A stretch of 52,537 bases of DNA, taken from Anaerotruncus sp. G3(2012) (GTDB lineage: Bacteria > Bacillota > Clostridia > Oscillospirales > Ruminococcaceae). Below the pieces are notes generated by a model. It did no database searches, was not told the DNA's origin, and saw only the letters and a list, made by a program, of their open reading frames with translations. Shown here piece after piece: positions 39,938 to 48,498 of the stretch. The DNA lies in assembly GCF_000403395.2 (NCBI RefSeq), contig NZ_KE159668.1, positions 193,468-246,004 on the forward strand, given 5' to 3'. A program made the translations under genes and the position numbers. Within the stretch, counting starts at the first letter, position 1. Each line of letters starts with the position of its first letter.

Positions 39938-40936
39938 ATGGAAGAAAAATTGCTCGACCGGTATGAGAACCACGTTATCCTCGGGCCGATCGTCCGCTTC
40001 CTCAAAGCGAATATCGGTATCCTCATCGGTTTCCTTGTTCTGTTTGTAATCCTCAGTTTCACAGCTGATAACTTCTTCACCACCGCGAACTTTCTGAACG
40101 TCTTGCGCACCATCTCGACCAATGCGTTCCTCGCAATCGGCGTCATGATGGCGATTATGCTCGGCGGTATCGACCTGACCGGCGGCGCCCTGATCGCGTT
40201 TTCGGGCGTTGTCACTGTTGTTTCCATGCAGCGGTACGGCGTTTCGATCCCGGTCGCGGTATTCCTCGGACTGATTATCGGCGTTATCGTCGGGTTCATC
40301 AACGGTGTGGTTATCGCTTACACCGGTATCCATCCGTTCGTCGTCACCCTCGCGATGCAGAGTGTCTGCCGCGGTGCGGCTTACCTGATCGCCAACGGCC
40401 AGCCGGTTTCGATCACCAATGAACCGTTTACCCGCTTGGGCAACGGGTTCCTTGGCCCCCTGCCGCTGCCGGTGATCTACACCATCGTGTTTGTGTTCCT
40501 CGCTTACCTGCTGCTGAACAAAACCAAGATCGGCCGCCACGTGTTTGCGGTTGGCGGCAATGCCACTGCCGCGCGGTTCAGCGGTATCAACATCAAAAAG
40601 GTCAAGATCATGGTCTGGACGATCAGCGGCTTCCTCGCTTCGTTCGGCGGCGTGATCCTCGCTTCCCGTATGTCCTCCGGCCAGCCTGCGGTCGGCATCG
40701 GCTTTGAGACCGACGCGATCGCTGCTGCGGTCCTCGGCGGAACCAGTATGTACGGCGGTGTCGGTACGGTCGGCGGTATGTTCATCGGTGTTCTGGTCAT
40801 TGGTATCATCAGCAACGGGCTCAACCTGCTCCGCGTCAACTCCTATTGGCAGTATGTCGCCAAAGGCATCATCATCCTGATCGCGGTTTATATTGATATG
40901 TATAAGAACCGCAAGCAGAATGCCCGCAAGGAATGA
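39938..40936 (+). CDS. Sugar ABC importer permease (RbsC type), second system
   Basis: 332 residues, ATG directly behind the ATPase TAA. About ten hydrophobic segments, with the conserved IGRHVFAVGGNATAARFSGI loop and the glycine-rich AAVLGGTSMYGGVGTVGGMF. Only one permease is present, so the channel should be a homodimer, unlike the first importer. Confidence 0.94.
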   Translation: MEEKLLDRYENHVILGPIVRFLKANIGILIGFLVLFVILSFTADNFFTTANFLNVLRTISTNAFLAIGVMMAIMLGGIDLTGGALIAFSGVVTVVSMQRYGVSIPVAVFLGLIIGVIVGFINGVVIAYTGIHPFVVTLAMQSVCRGAAYLIANGQPVSITNEPFTRLGNGFLGPLPLPVIYTIVFVFLAYLLLNKTKIGRHVFAVGGNATAARFSGINIKKVKIMVWTISGFLASFGGVILASRMSSGQPAVGIGFETDAIAAAVLGGTSMYGGVGTVGGMFIGVLVIGIISNGLNLLRVNSYWQYVAKGIIILIAVYIDMYKNRKQNARKE

Positions 40937-41028
40937 TCCTATGCTGTTGAAAAAAGATTCAAAAATCTGGAAAAAACGATCCTGATTCTTTTGGAATCGT
41001 TCGATTATGAAAACTGGAGGTCCGTTCA

Positions 41029-41871
41029 ATGGATGCTGCAAAAGTAAAATCGCTCAACCTGACCGCCGCGAAAATGCGGCGGCATGCCCTCGAGGCGATC
41101 CAATGCGCCAATTCAGGGCATATCGGCGGCTCGTTCTCGATCGCCGAAATCCTGTCGGTGCTTTATTTCGACCGGATGCACATTGACCCCAAAAATCCCC
41201 GCTGGGAGGACCGCGACCGGTTTGTCCTCTCCAAAGGGCACTGCACCCCGACCACCTATTCGGCGCTGGCCCTGCGCGGGTTCTTCCCGGTCGAGGATCT
41301 CAAGACCTTCCGCAAGATCGACAGCAACCTCTCCGGCCACATCGAGATGAAGCATGTCCCCGGCGTGGATATGTCGGCGGGTTCGCTCGGACAGGGGCTT
41401 TCGGTCGCGACCGGAATGGCGCTCGCGGGCAAAACCGATGGTAAAAACTATCGGGTTTACGCGATCACCGGTGACGGTGAGATCGAAGAGGGCCAGATCT
41501 GGGAGGCTGCGATGGCGGCCGCTCACTTCAAACTGGATAATCTGGTCCTGTTTGTGGACAACAACCAGCTCCAGCTCGACGGCGCAGTGAGCGAGGTTAT
41601 GTCGGTCAACCCGATCGACGAGAAGTTCCGGGCGTTCGGCTGGAACGCCATCAACGCCGATGGCAACGATGTGGAAGCGCTGAATGCTGCGCTCGACGAG
41701 GCGGAAAAGGTCTCGGGCAAGCCGACGGTCATCGTCTGCCATACGGTCAAGGGAAAAGGCGTCTCGATCTTTGAAGGCGGCGTGAAATGGCATGGTGGGC
41801 GTCCCACAGCGGAGGAATACAAAACCGCTTATGCGGAACTGGATGCGCGCATCGCAGAATTGGAGGGTTGA
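41029..41871 (+). CDS. Transketolase N-terminal subunit, copy 2
   Basis: 280 residues. The ATG follows CTGGAGG. ThDP-domain motifs are present: GHIGGSFSIAEILSVLYFD, DRFVLSKGHCTP, SLGQGLSVATGMALA, AITGDGEIEEGQIWEAAM with DNNQ. It pairs with the next gene, 3 bases away. This is the second such pair in the window; HIGGSFSIAE here replaces HPGGSLSCCE of copy 1, so the pairs are old paralogues and probably belong to separate operons. Confidence 0.94.
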   Translation: MDAAKVKSLNLTAAKMRRHALEAIQCANSGHIGGSFSIAEILSVLYFDRMHIDPKNPRWEDRDRFVLSKGHCTPTTYSALALRGFFPVEDLKTFRKIDSNLSGHIEMKHVPGVDMSAGSLGQGLSVATGMALAGKTDGKNYRVYAITGDGEIEEGQIWEAAMAAAHFKLDNLVLFVDNNQLQLDGAVSEVMSVNPIDEKFRAFGWNAINADGNDVEALNAALDEAEKVSGKPTVIVCHTVKGKGVSIFEGGVKWHGGRPTAEEYKTAYAELDARIAELEG

Positions 41872-41874
41872 TCT

Positions 41875-42819
41875 ATGGGAGAGAAAATTTCTACCAGAGT
41901 TGCATATGGCGAGGCCCTGCGGGACTTCGGCGGGGATGAGAGGATCGTCGCGCTTGACGCCGATCTTTCCACCTGTACGATGAGCTGCTATTTTGGGGAG
42001 AAATACCCCAACCGTTTCTTTAACATCGGCATCGCCGAGGCGAATATGATTGATATGGCGGCAGGCTTTGCCACCACCGGCAAGATCGCGTTCTGTCATT
42101 CGTTCGCGATGTTCACCGCCGGGCGCGGGTATGACCAGGTGCGCAACTCGGTTGCGTATCCCCACCTGAACGTTAAGGTGATCGGCAGCCATGCCGGATT
42201 GACGGTCGGTGAGGACGGTGCAACCCATCAGTGCATCGAGGACCTGAGCCTGATGCGCACCATCCCCGGGATGGTTGTGCTCTGCCCCTGCGACGCGAAC
42301 GAGGCCCGCGAGGCTGTCAAAGCGATGATCGCGTATGACGGCCCCTGCTTCATGCGCACCGGCCGCACTGCGCTCGAAACCGTTACCGACGGATTCTCCA
42401 ACTACAAGTTCGAGATCGGCAAGGGTGTCACACTGGTCGAGGGCAGCGATGTCACGATCATTGCAACCGGACTGATGGTGCAGGAGTCGCTGAAAGCGGT
42501 GGAACTGCTGAAAGCTGAGGGCATCAGCGCACGTTTGATCGACATGCACACCATCAAGCCGCTTGACAGGGAACTGGTCATCAAGGCCGCGAAAGAGACC
42601 GGCGCGATCGTTACCGCCGAGGAACATAACATCATCGGCGGGCTTGGCAGCGCGGTCTGCGAGGCGATCTGCGATGAGTGCCCGATTCCGGTTGTCCGGG
42701 TCGGCGTGCAGGACGAGTTCGGCCGTTCGGGTGAGGCGGGCGCCCTGCTCAAGCTCTATGGCCTCACCCCCGAGAATGTCGCCGAGAAAGCAAAACTCGC
42801 AATCTCGAGAAAAGCGTAA
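41875..42819 (+). CDS. Transketolase C-terminal subunit, copy 2
   Basis: 314 residues, ATG after GGAGGGTTG. Shows NIGIAEANMIDMAAGFATTG (activating glutamate), GLTVGEDGATHQCIEDLSLM, ATGLMVQESLKAVELL and TAEEHNIIGGLGSAVCEA. Completes the enzyme with the 41029 product and ends the polyol operon, which has a terminator at 42860. Confidence 0.94.
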   Translation: MGEKISTRVAYGEALRDFGGDERIVALDADLSTCTMSCYFGEKYPNRFFNIGIAEANMIDMAAGFATTGKIAFCHSFAMFTAGRGYDQVRNSVAYPHLNVKVIGSHAGLTVGEDGATHQCIEDLSLMRTIPGMVVLCPCDANEAREAVKAMIAYDGPCFMRTGRTALETVTDGFSNYKFEIGKGVTLVEGSDVTIIATGLMVQESLKAVELLKAEGISARLIDMHTIKPLDRELVIKAAKETGAIVTAEEHNIIGGLGSAVCEAICDECPIPVVRVGVQDEFGRSGEAGALLKLYGLTPENVAEKAKLAISRKA

Positions 42820-42859
42820 AATCTGTTTCCTCCATATTTTTTGTTTTACATAGGGTTCA

Positions 42860-42889
42860 GGAAGCCTCCGCCGAAAGGCGGGGGCTTCC
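42860..42889 (+). terminator. Terminator of the polyol operon
   Basis: GGAAGCCTCCGCC-gaaa-GGCGGGGGCTTCC, a GNRA-type tetraloop, then a loose T-rich stretch. The 30 bases leading to it are repeated before the terminator at 43777. Confidence 0.85.
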
Positions 42890-42913
42890 GCTTTGTGATT
42901 TTTATAAAACCGA

Positions 42914-42968
42914 TTGACAAATCGTGGAATGCAAAGCTATACTAAAACTTGTAAATCCGGATTTACAA
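42914..42968 (+). promoter_or_regulatory. Promoter with 20-bp perfect palindromic operator
   Basis: TTGACA (42914-42919), 18-base spacer, TATACT (42938-42943), then the exact palindrome TTGTAAATCCGGATTTACAA (42949-42968). The palindrome covers the expected start site, which favours repression. A near copy occurs at 43949-44000. Confidence 0.75.
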
Positions 42969-43022
42969 AATTTTCACAAAAATATCACAAGATAGGAAAC
43001 GATTGAAAAGGGGTATTTCATT

Positions 43023-43715
43023 ATGCAAAAAAAGATATGGAAAAAATCAATTTGTGCGGTATTAAGCACACTTCTGGTCTTATCTTCGGCGACATCTTTT
43101 ACAGCTTTTGCAGCCGATGAGGAGACAGACGCAGCGCCATCGGCAGAAGAATTCTTCTCCTCCGAGCAGGAATTCAATTTTGATGAAAGCGACCCGATGG
43201 TCAGTCGGGCAGACCTTGGCGCATCAGACGATGATTCTATCTGGTATTTTGGGGAAGACATCTATATCCAGCGGGGTAGGCATGAAATTGTGAGGCGGAG
43301 TTTGGATTCGGGGGAAGAGGAGACGATTTATACCGATTCTGAGGGGATGGATCAGGTTGTTTTAGAGCCTCGATTGGCCTATATTATGAAAAAAGATACC
43401 ATTTACCGTCTCTATATTCCGACACGCCAGCTCGAACCCGTTTTTACGGACAGCGCGCTTGAAAGATTTTATCCCATTTCCAACCTCAAAATTGGTGTTT
43501 ATCTTACCAATCCGGAGTGGACCCGCTATCTGGAGGAAACCGGCGATACCGAAAATGAGCATGGAATTCCGGAAAGGTTCGAGTATATTGTAAATCTTGT
43601 CACCGGCGGAAAAACCGAGACGATCGGATATAGAGGGGAGGGGCTGGAACTCCCGATTTGGTTTTCCGTGATCTGCCGTATGGTCGCTACGGCCCTGATT
43701 CCGGATTTGACTTAG
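43023..43715 (+). CDS. Secreted protein of unknown function, paralogue of 46032
   Basis: 230 residues, ATG after AAAAGGGG. Signal peptide about 1-30 (ending SFTAFAAD), then an acidic region (EETDAAPSAEEFFSSEQEF). A domain with DSIWYFGEDIYIQ and RRSLDSGEEETIYTDSEG may be propeller-like. The last 25 residues (from TIGYRGEG) are unlike the paralogue, which continued into an amidase-like domain, so this copy looks C-terminally truncated or remodelled. It has its own regulated promoter and a terminator. Confidence 0.75.
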   Translation: MQKKIWKKSICAVLSTLLVLSSATSFTAFAADEETDAAPSAEEFFSSEQEFNFDESDPMVSRADLGASDDDSIWYFGEDIYIQRGRHEIVRRSLDSGEEETIYTDSEGMDQVVLEPRLAYIMKKDTIYRLYIPTRQLEPVFTDSALERFYPISNLKIGVYLTNPEWTRYLEETGDTENEHGIPERFEYIVNLVTGGKTETIGYRGEGLELPIWFSVICRMVATALIPDLT

Positions 43716-43776
43716 ATACAAAAATTCCGCAATCGAAAACCATTTTCTTCTAATTTTTTGTTTTACATAGGGTTCA

Positions 43777-43806
43777 GGAAGCCCCCGCCTTTCGGCGGGG
43801 GCTTCC
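43777..43806 (+). terminator. Terminator behind the secreted-protein gene
   Basis: GGAAGCCCCCGCC-tttc-GGCGGGGGCTTCC followed by TCTTTGCTTTT, a duplicate of the one at 42860. The 43716-44045 stretch otherwise holds only the promoter and operator for the next gene. Confidence 0.85.
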
Positions 43807-43948
43807 TCTTTGCTTTTATACAGTAATTTTAATATTTATTTATATAAAAACAGCAATTGTATTTATACATTAAAAATAATTTTATTATATAAAATTGTTT
43901 TATTTTAACGAAATTTGTGTAAAAGATAATCTTTTTTAAGAAAACGGA

Positions 43949-44000
43949 TTGACAAATCTTGTATGTAGAACTATACTGGATTTGTAATCCGGATTTACAA
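43949..44000 (+). promoter_or_regulatory. Promoter with palindromic operator, second copy
   Basis: TTGACA (43949-43954), 17-base spacer, TATACT (43972-43977), then TTGTAATCCGGATTTACAA (43982-44000), the same operator minus one base. Downstream TCACAAGAATATCACAA also matches the first copy. It drives the M23 peptidase gene at 44046. Confidence 0.75.
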
Positions 44001-44045
44001 AATTTTCACAAGAATATCACAAAATTTTACAAGAGAGGATTTTAG

Positions 44046-44837
44046 ATGAAAAAATGGATGGCAGTTGCCATGGCAACTGTATCGATGTTCACATTAACTT
44101 GTAATGCATTCGCTGTATCGCGAGCCAGTGCTTATGCTGGAACTAGTTGGCGCTATTTCTTATCAAATTCAACGACAACCGCAAATAAAACAATATCGCA
44201 AGACTTTGGTGGAACTCATATGGGGATAGATATCCCTGTTGGTGAAGGAACAACTGCGTATTGTGTGGCTGACGGTATAGTAGAACTTGCTTTTGTAAAA
44301 TTTAATGATAGTGGAAAACCGTATCCTAGCGATACAGTTGGGTATGGATTGGCGCTGAAAACAAATACTTCAGATCCGGGAACAAAAAATAAGCTTATTG
44401 TAACATATCAGCACTTCCAATCTCGCCCGATTAAAAATAACAAAACTAATATTGCAACAGGAGACTCTTTAAGCAAAGGAGATACTATTGGCAAAACTGG
44501 AAATACAGGAAATTCAACAGGTCCTCACTTGCATTTCGATGTTTCTAAAGATGGAACTTGGTGGGGAGCTAATTCTGTTAGCAAGCATGTCGATCCGAAG
44601 CTTTTCTATCCAAATGTAGAGTGGAAATATTCAAAATCTAGTAGAACCATTTCGGACTGCCAAACTTTGAATCCAGATTATGTTATGGATGTGGCGTTCA
44701 TTGACTATGTCGGGCAAGCGGCTTTTGAAGAATGGGTGTCTATGACTAGTGTTACGCGTAGTGTTCAAACAGTACAAAGTTTTAAACAATATTTTAATAT
44801 TACTCCGGAAATTGAAAAACAAATTCTAAATAGGTAA
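44046..44837 (+). CDS. Secreted M23-family peptidoglycan endopeptidase
   Basis: 263 residues. The signal peptide is about 1-23 (ending CNAFAVS). The M23 fold shows GTHMGIDIPVGEGT (metal-ligand His and Asp), a middle VTYQHF and the GNSTGPHLHFDV motif with the catalytic and metal-ligand histidines, so it should be active and zinc-dependent. The C-terminal 70 residues are not recognised. Codon choice is distinctly AT-rich compared with the clusters around it, which suggests acquisition from elsewhere. Cell-wall remodelling or a lysostaphin-like antibacterial role are both possible. Confidence 0.85.
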   Translation: MKKWMAVAMATVSMFTLTCNAFAVSRASAYAGTSWRYFLSNSTTTANKTISQDFGGTHMGIDIPVGEGTTAYCVADGIVELAFVKFNDSGKPYPSDTVGYGLALKTNTSDPGTKNKLIVTYQHFQSRPIKNNKTNIATGDSLSKGDTIGKTGNTGNSTGPHLHFDVSKDGTWWGANSVSKHVDPKLFYPNVEWKYSKSSRTISDCQTLNPDYVMDVAFIDYVGQAAFEEWVSMTSVTRSVQTVQSFKQYFNITPEIEKQILNR

Positions 44838-44848
44838 GCGTACCATAA

Positions 44849-44876
44849 AGGGAATCTGTAATGTTACGGATTCCCT
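44849..44876 (+). terminator. Hairpin after the M23 gene
   Basis: AGGGAATCTGTAA-tg-TTACGGATTCCCT, 13 pairs with one wobble and a very small loop, no T tract. An attenuating or stabilising hairpin before the next lipoprotein gene. Confidence 0.6.
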
Positions 44877-44898
44877 CTACCACTAAGGAGTGATATTT

Positions 44899-45921
44899 TT
44901 GAAGCGTGATTTTCATTATATTATTTTCACCTTTTCAATGGCTCTGTTTTTAGCAGGTTGTATGCAGACAGCACAGGTTTCAGATGTTTCCCCTATCGAA
45001 TCGGTAAAGGTTATTGATTTTTCCGAATGTTTGGATGAGAACAGCATCTCCCCGGCTCTGCAATTATCGGATGATTCTGTCTGGTTTCTGTCTGTTCGTG
45101 ATGAAACAAGCAACAGTATCGTATACGATCTGGATACAGAAACGGTTCGGAGCAATCTTTTGGTAAAACCCGGAGAACACGCTTCCAACGACCCTCGAGG
45201 AGATCGCATGGTTTCGGTTGACGATCAGGGAAATGCGACCTGGAAAGGCAGAAAATTTGAACTTCCGAGTTTTTCCAAGGTAGTCCCAGAAAGTATTTCC
45301 CCTTCTGGCAATCGGATTGCTTATGTGGACAAGGAGAAAAAGCGGTTGATGGTTTTTGACTTTCCCAGCGAAACACTGGTGCATGAAAAAAGCCTGCCTT
45401 TTTTCTGTGTTGGGATTGACTTTTTGGAAGAAGATCACATTGTTTTGTCTGCATTGGAAGATTCGGGGGAATCTGGGCTGTTTGCTTTCAACGGTCAGAC
45501 AGGAATACTATCACAGTTGGCATCTGGTGAATATAACGTTACTTCGGTGAACGAAACAAAATTTTTAATCCGTCCGGTGGTTGGAAGCACAGCACCTGAC
45601 AGCCTGTTCTTTCTGTACTTGGAAGGCCAAGAGATAAAAAAATATCCACTGGATGCTCCATTGACCCCGACACAAAAAATGACGATCCGGTTAAGCCCCA
45701 ATGAGAAGTTTGCGCTGACGGGTCAGGCAGATGCAGAAAATATGCATCTAACAGTTTATGAGACGGAACATTTTCGTGTGCTCTATAGCGTATCCCTGCC
45801 GGCCCAAGATTATGATTGTATCATGAATGCGTCTTATCAGCAGATTTCCAACGATGGGGAAGATATTTTGTTATTATCAAAAAGCTGGAGGCCGACTCTA
45901 ATCAGAAGGAGCAGAAAATAA
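44899..45921 (+). CDS. Lipoprotein with propeller-like repeats
   Basis: 340 residues from TTG 44899, eight bases after AAGGAG; a GTG start at 44890 would overlap the site. Signal with lipobox LFLAGC (Cys21). The remaining chain has short alternating strands with DSVWFLSVRDETSNS, GNRIAYVDKEKKRLMVFD and LSPNEKFALTGQADAEN, reminiscent of WD40/TolB-like blades. Family not recognised. Transcribed with the M23 gene upstream (61-base gap with a hairpin). Confidence 0.72.
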   Translation: MKRDFHYIIFTFSMALFLAGCMQTAQVSDVSPIESVKVIDFSECLDENSISPALQLSDDSVWFLSVRDETSNSIVYDLDTETVRSNLLVKPGEHASNDPRGDRMVSVDDQGNATWKGRKFELPSFSKVVPESISPSGNRIAYVDKEKKRLMVFDFPSETLVHEKSLPFFCVGIDFLEEDHIVLSALEDSGESGLFAFNGQTGILSQLASGEYNVTSVNETKFLIRPVVGSTAPDSLFFLYLEGQEIKKYPLDAPLTPTQKMTIRLSPNEKFALTGQADAENMHLTVYETEHFRVLYSVSLPAQDYDCIMNASYQQISNDGEDILLLSKSWRPTLIRRSRK

Positions 45922-46031
45922 AAGATTAGGATAAATACCGCAAGGTGAAGATGGAGTTTTTGAAATGTACCCGTTAACAATATTTAGGGACAATAATATC
46001 AAAGAGCTTACTTAACAAGGAGTATTTTGCT

Positions 46032-47204
46032 ATGCAAAAAAAGATATGGAAAAAATCAATTTGTGCGGTATTAAGCACACTTCTGGTCTTATCTTCGGCG
46101 ACATCTTTTACAGCTTTTGCAGCCGATGAGGAGACAGACGCAGCGCCATCGGCAGAAGAATTCTTTTCTTCCGAGCAGGAATTCAATTTTGATGAAAGTG
46201 ACCCGACGACCAGTCGGGCAGCCCTCGCCGCATCAGAGGATGACTCTATCTGGTATTTTGGCACAGATGTCTATATCTGGCGGGATGGTCATGAAATTGT
46301 GAGGCGGAGTTTGGATTCGGGGGAAGAGGAAACGATTTATACCGATTCTGAGACACTGGATGAGGTTTTTTAGAGCCTCGATTGGCCTACATTATGAAAA
46401 AAGATACCATTTATCGCCTTTATATTCCGACACGCCAGCTCGAACCCGTTTTTACGGACAGCGCGCTTGAAAGATTTTATCCCATTTCCAACCTCAAAAT
46501 TGGTGTTTATCTTACCAATCCGGAGTGGACCCGCTATCTGGAGGAAACCGGCGATACCGAAAATGAGCATGGGATTCCGGGAAAGTTCGAGTATATCGTA
46601 GATCTTGCCACCGGCGAAAAAACCGAGGTGATCGAAACTTGGGGGGAAGAGATAGATGCCACCTTTCCAATCCAAGACTTTCATATGGCAGCTATACTTC
46701 TGGAACATATTTTACAAAAAATGGAATCACTTGCGATGCGGCAAACGGGAAAAAATGTCACTCTGCTGGAGTCTGCACATGGGATGCGAATAGCGTAAAC
46801 GCGTCTAAATGCAACTGTAAAATATATGACAGCGCGATCCAATGCCTGGGATATGCAAAATATGTTTATGCCCAGAACAATTCTAAAAAATGGGGCAGTG
46901 CGACCAGCTATACTTATAAAACTGATACGGAAGATGAAAAAAACAGGCTGAAGCGGGACTCAAAAAGTTTGTGGAAGGTCTTAAAACAGGTTCCCATATC
47001 CGTATAGATAACAAGCATTCGGTCATCGTTACTTCTACAGGAGTGACCGGCTTCAATACCATTGAGGCGAATGCGGACGGTGCAAGCTGTAAAGTTACCA
47101 CCAGATTACATCGCTATTCTGATATAGTGGAAAAAGGCCAAACCATATCACAGGGTGTCGTGATAGCACCCTGTGATTCTGTGCATAAGAAGGAGAATTT
47201 GTAA
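46032..47204 (+). pseudogene. Frameshifted secreted protein with amidase-like C-terminal domain
   Basis: The first 114 residues match the protein at 43023 almost exactly (same signal peptide). A one-base deletion in a T run near 46366-46371 ends the frame at 46373. The sequence resumes in another frame at 46382 (YIMKKDTIYRLYIP), shifts again near 46680 and again near 46940-46970. Reassembled, the C-terminal half has SAIQCLGYAKYVYAQNN (a possible catalytic Cys) and GSHIRIDNKHSVIVTSTG (possible His), the layout of an amidase/NlpC-like domain of Clostridia. At least three shifts, some near homopolymers, indicate a dead gene, unless the source read was error-prone. It has no copy of the palindromic operator. 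Confidence 0.8.
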
Positions 47205-47674
47205 TGAGAAAATATACTATGTTTGTTGGAAAATGGTTACTTTTATTTATTGGGGTTTCCGTACTTACTCTTGTAAATTCAATTTTTGCTTCTATATATA
47301 ATTATTTCGGTGTTACCTATACACAATATGGCGCTCTAATTTTCTTCTTGAGCCTTGCAATTTTTATCCTGTTCAATCTTAGCATTGGAGTGTTGCTCTG
47401 TTTTCTACTCCACAAACTTCCATTTTTTCGGATCTGCTACCGGGTGCTGCCCCGCAAGCAGATTTTTGGGGCCATCTTCGGACTTGCGCTCGGATTTTTT
47501 GCGATTGACGCCAGAATCATAAACTTGCCCTATTGGATAGGCAGGTTTTCACCCAATGCGATGAGCTGCCTGTATTGCATAGGCGTTTTTATCGGCTACG
47601 AGCTTTTTTCAATGTTTGCGGTTAAGCGGGCGCAATCCCAAATAAAACAGCAGAATCACAGGGTGTCGTGTTAG
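47204..47674 (+). CDS. Four-TM protein of unknown function, copy 1
   Basis: 156 residues, ATG overlapping the pseudogene stop and six bases after AAGGAG. Hydrophobic helices at about 8-31, 44-66, 86-102 and 123-139, with the conserved sequences RVLPRKQIFGAIFGL and YCIGVFIGYELFSMFAVK. No recognised family. A diverged copy follows at 47712. Confidence 0.7.
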   Translation: MRKYTMFVGKWLLLFIGVSVLTLVNSIFASIYNYFGVTYTQYGALIFFLSLAIFILFNLSIGVLLCFLLHKLPFFRICYRVLPRKQIFGAIFGLALGFFAIDARIINLPYWIGRFSPNAMSCLYCIGVFIGYELFSMFAVKRAQSQIKQQNHRVSC

Positions 47675-47711
47675 CGCCCTGTGATCCTGTGCATAAGAAG
47701 GAGAATTTGTA

Positions 47712-48254
47712 ATGAAAAAATATATTATGCTTATTGGAAAATTATTGCTTTTGGTTATTGCGGTTTATGTACTTACCTTTGTAAATTCGATTCTTGCGTC
47801 TATGCTAAATTATTTTTATGCTACCTATGAGCAATATTATGGTATTCTGTTCGAACTTTTAGGCTGGGCCGCGTTTGCCCTGTTTAACATTGGCATCGGG
47901 ATGCTGCTCTGTTTTCTGGTACATAAGCTGCCGTTTTTCCGGACCGGTTACCGGGTATTGCCCCGCAAGCAGATCTTTTGGGTGATCTTCGGACTGATAC
48001 TCGGATTTTTTGCGCTTGGTACTAGGCTCGTAGACTTGCCTTATGGGGAGATGGAACTGATGCTTCGTGTTCCTCTGCGTTTTATATTTCAGCACCTTCC
48101 ATGTGGGTGGGACGAAATAGCCGCCGTCCCATGGATAGGAAGGTTTTTGCCTCATGAGGGGACCTGCCTGTATTGCATAGGCGTTTTTATCGGCTACGAG
48201 CTTTTTTCTCTATTCGCAGTCAAGCAGATGCAATCCCAGAAAGCGCAAGGATGA
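47712..48254 (+). CDS. Four-TM protein of unknown function, copy 2
   Basis: 180 residues; matches copy 1 at RVLPRKQIFWVIFGL and YCIGVFIGYELFSLFAVK. It carries an extra segment of about 25 residues (LPYGEMELMLRVPLRFIFQH) before the last helix. About 60 bases of leader, including CCTGTGAT-CTGTGCATAAGAAG, are also repeated, so the unit duplicated was gene plus leader. Function unknown; the pair may be membrane partners or immunity proteins for the secreted hydrolases upstream. Confidence 0.7.
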   Translation: MKKYIMLIGKLLLLVIAVYVLTFVNSILASMLNYFYATYEQYYGILFELLGWAAFALFNIGIGMLLCFLVHKLPFFRTGYRVLPRKQIFWVIFGLILGFFALGTRLVDLPYGEMELMLRVPLRFIFQHLPCGWDEIAAVPWIGRFLPHEGTCLYCIGVFIGYELFSLFAVKQMQSQKAQG

Positions 48255-48308
48255 GGCTGCAATGTTTTTAGAAGAGGTTCCTTTGGATAATACCATCATA
48301 CCAAAAGG

Positions 48309-48350
48309 AAAAACGCTGTTGGGCAGGATTCCCCGTCCAGCGGCGTTTTT
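48309..48350. terminator. Terminator between convergent genes
   Basis: AAAAACGCTGTTGG pairs with CCAGCGGCGTTTTT (two wobbles), bidirectional. 48255-48498 has no other gene. Confidence 0.8.
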
Positions 48351-48498
48351 GGCGGTTTGTACGGGGAATGGAAAAGTCCTCATAAAAAAGAAAAACCCCC
48401 TTGGAAATCCTGCTTTAAAAACGCGAAACAGATTCTCAGGGATACTTCTTTGTATCCGGAGCCAGGACAGAGGCGTCGGATTTTCTTGAAATTTGGGG

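Noticed and set aside
40937-41028. Hairpin AACGATC..GAATCGTT before the second transketolase
   Set aside because: The stem is only six pairs plus a bulge and has no T tract; it is weaker than the terminators listed.
48262-48489. Short frame after the duplicated membrane gene
   Set aside because: It runs through the bidirectional terminator at 48309-48350, and has no recognisable protein or convincing ribosome site.
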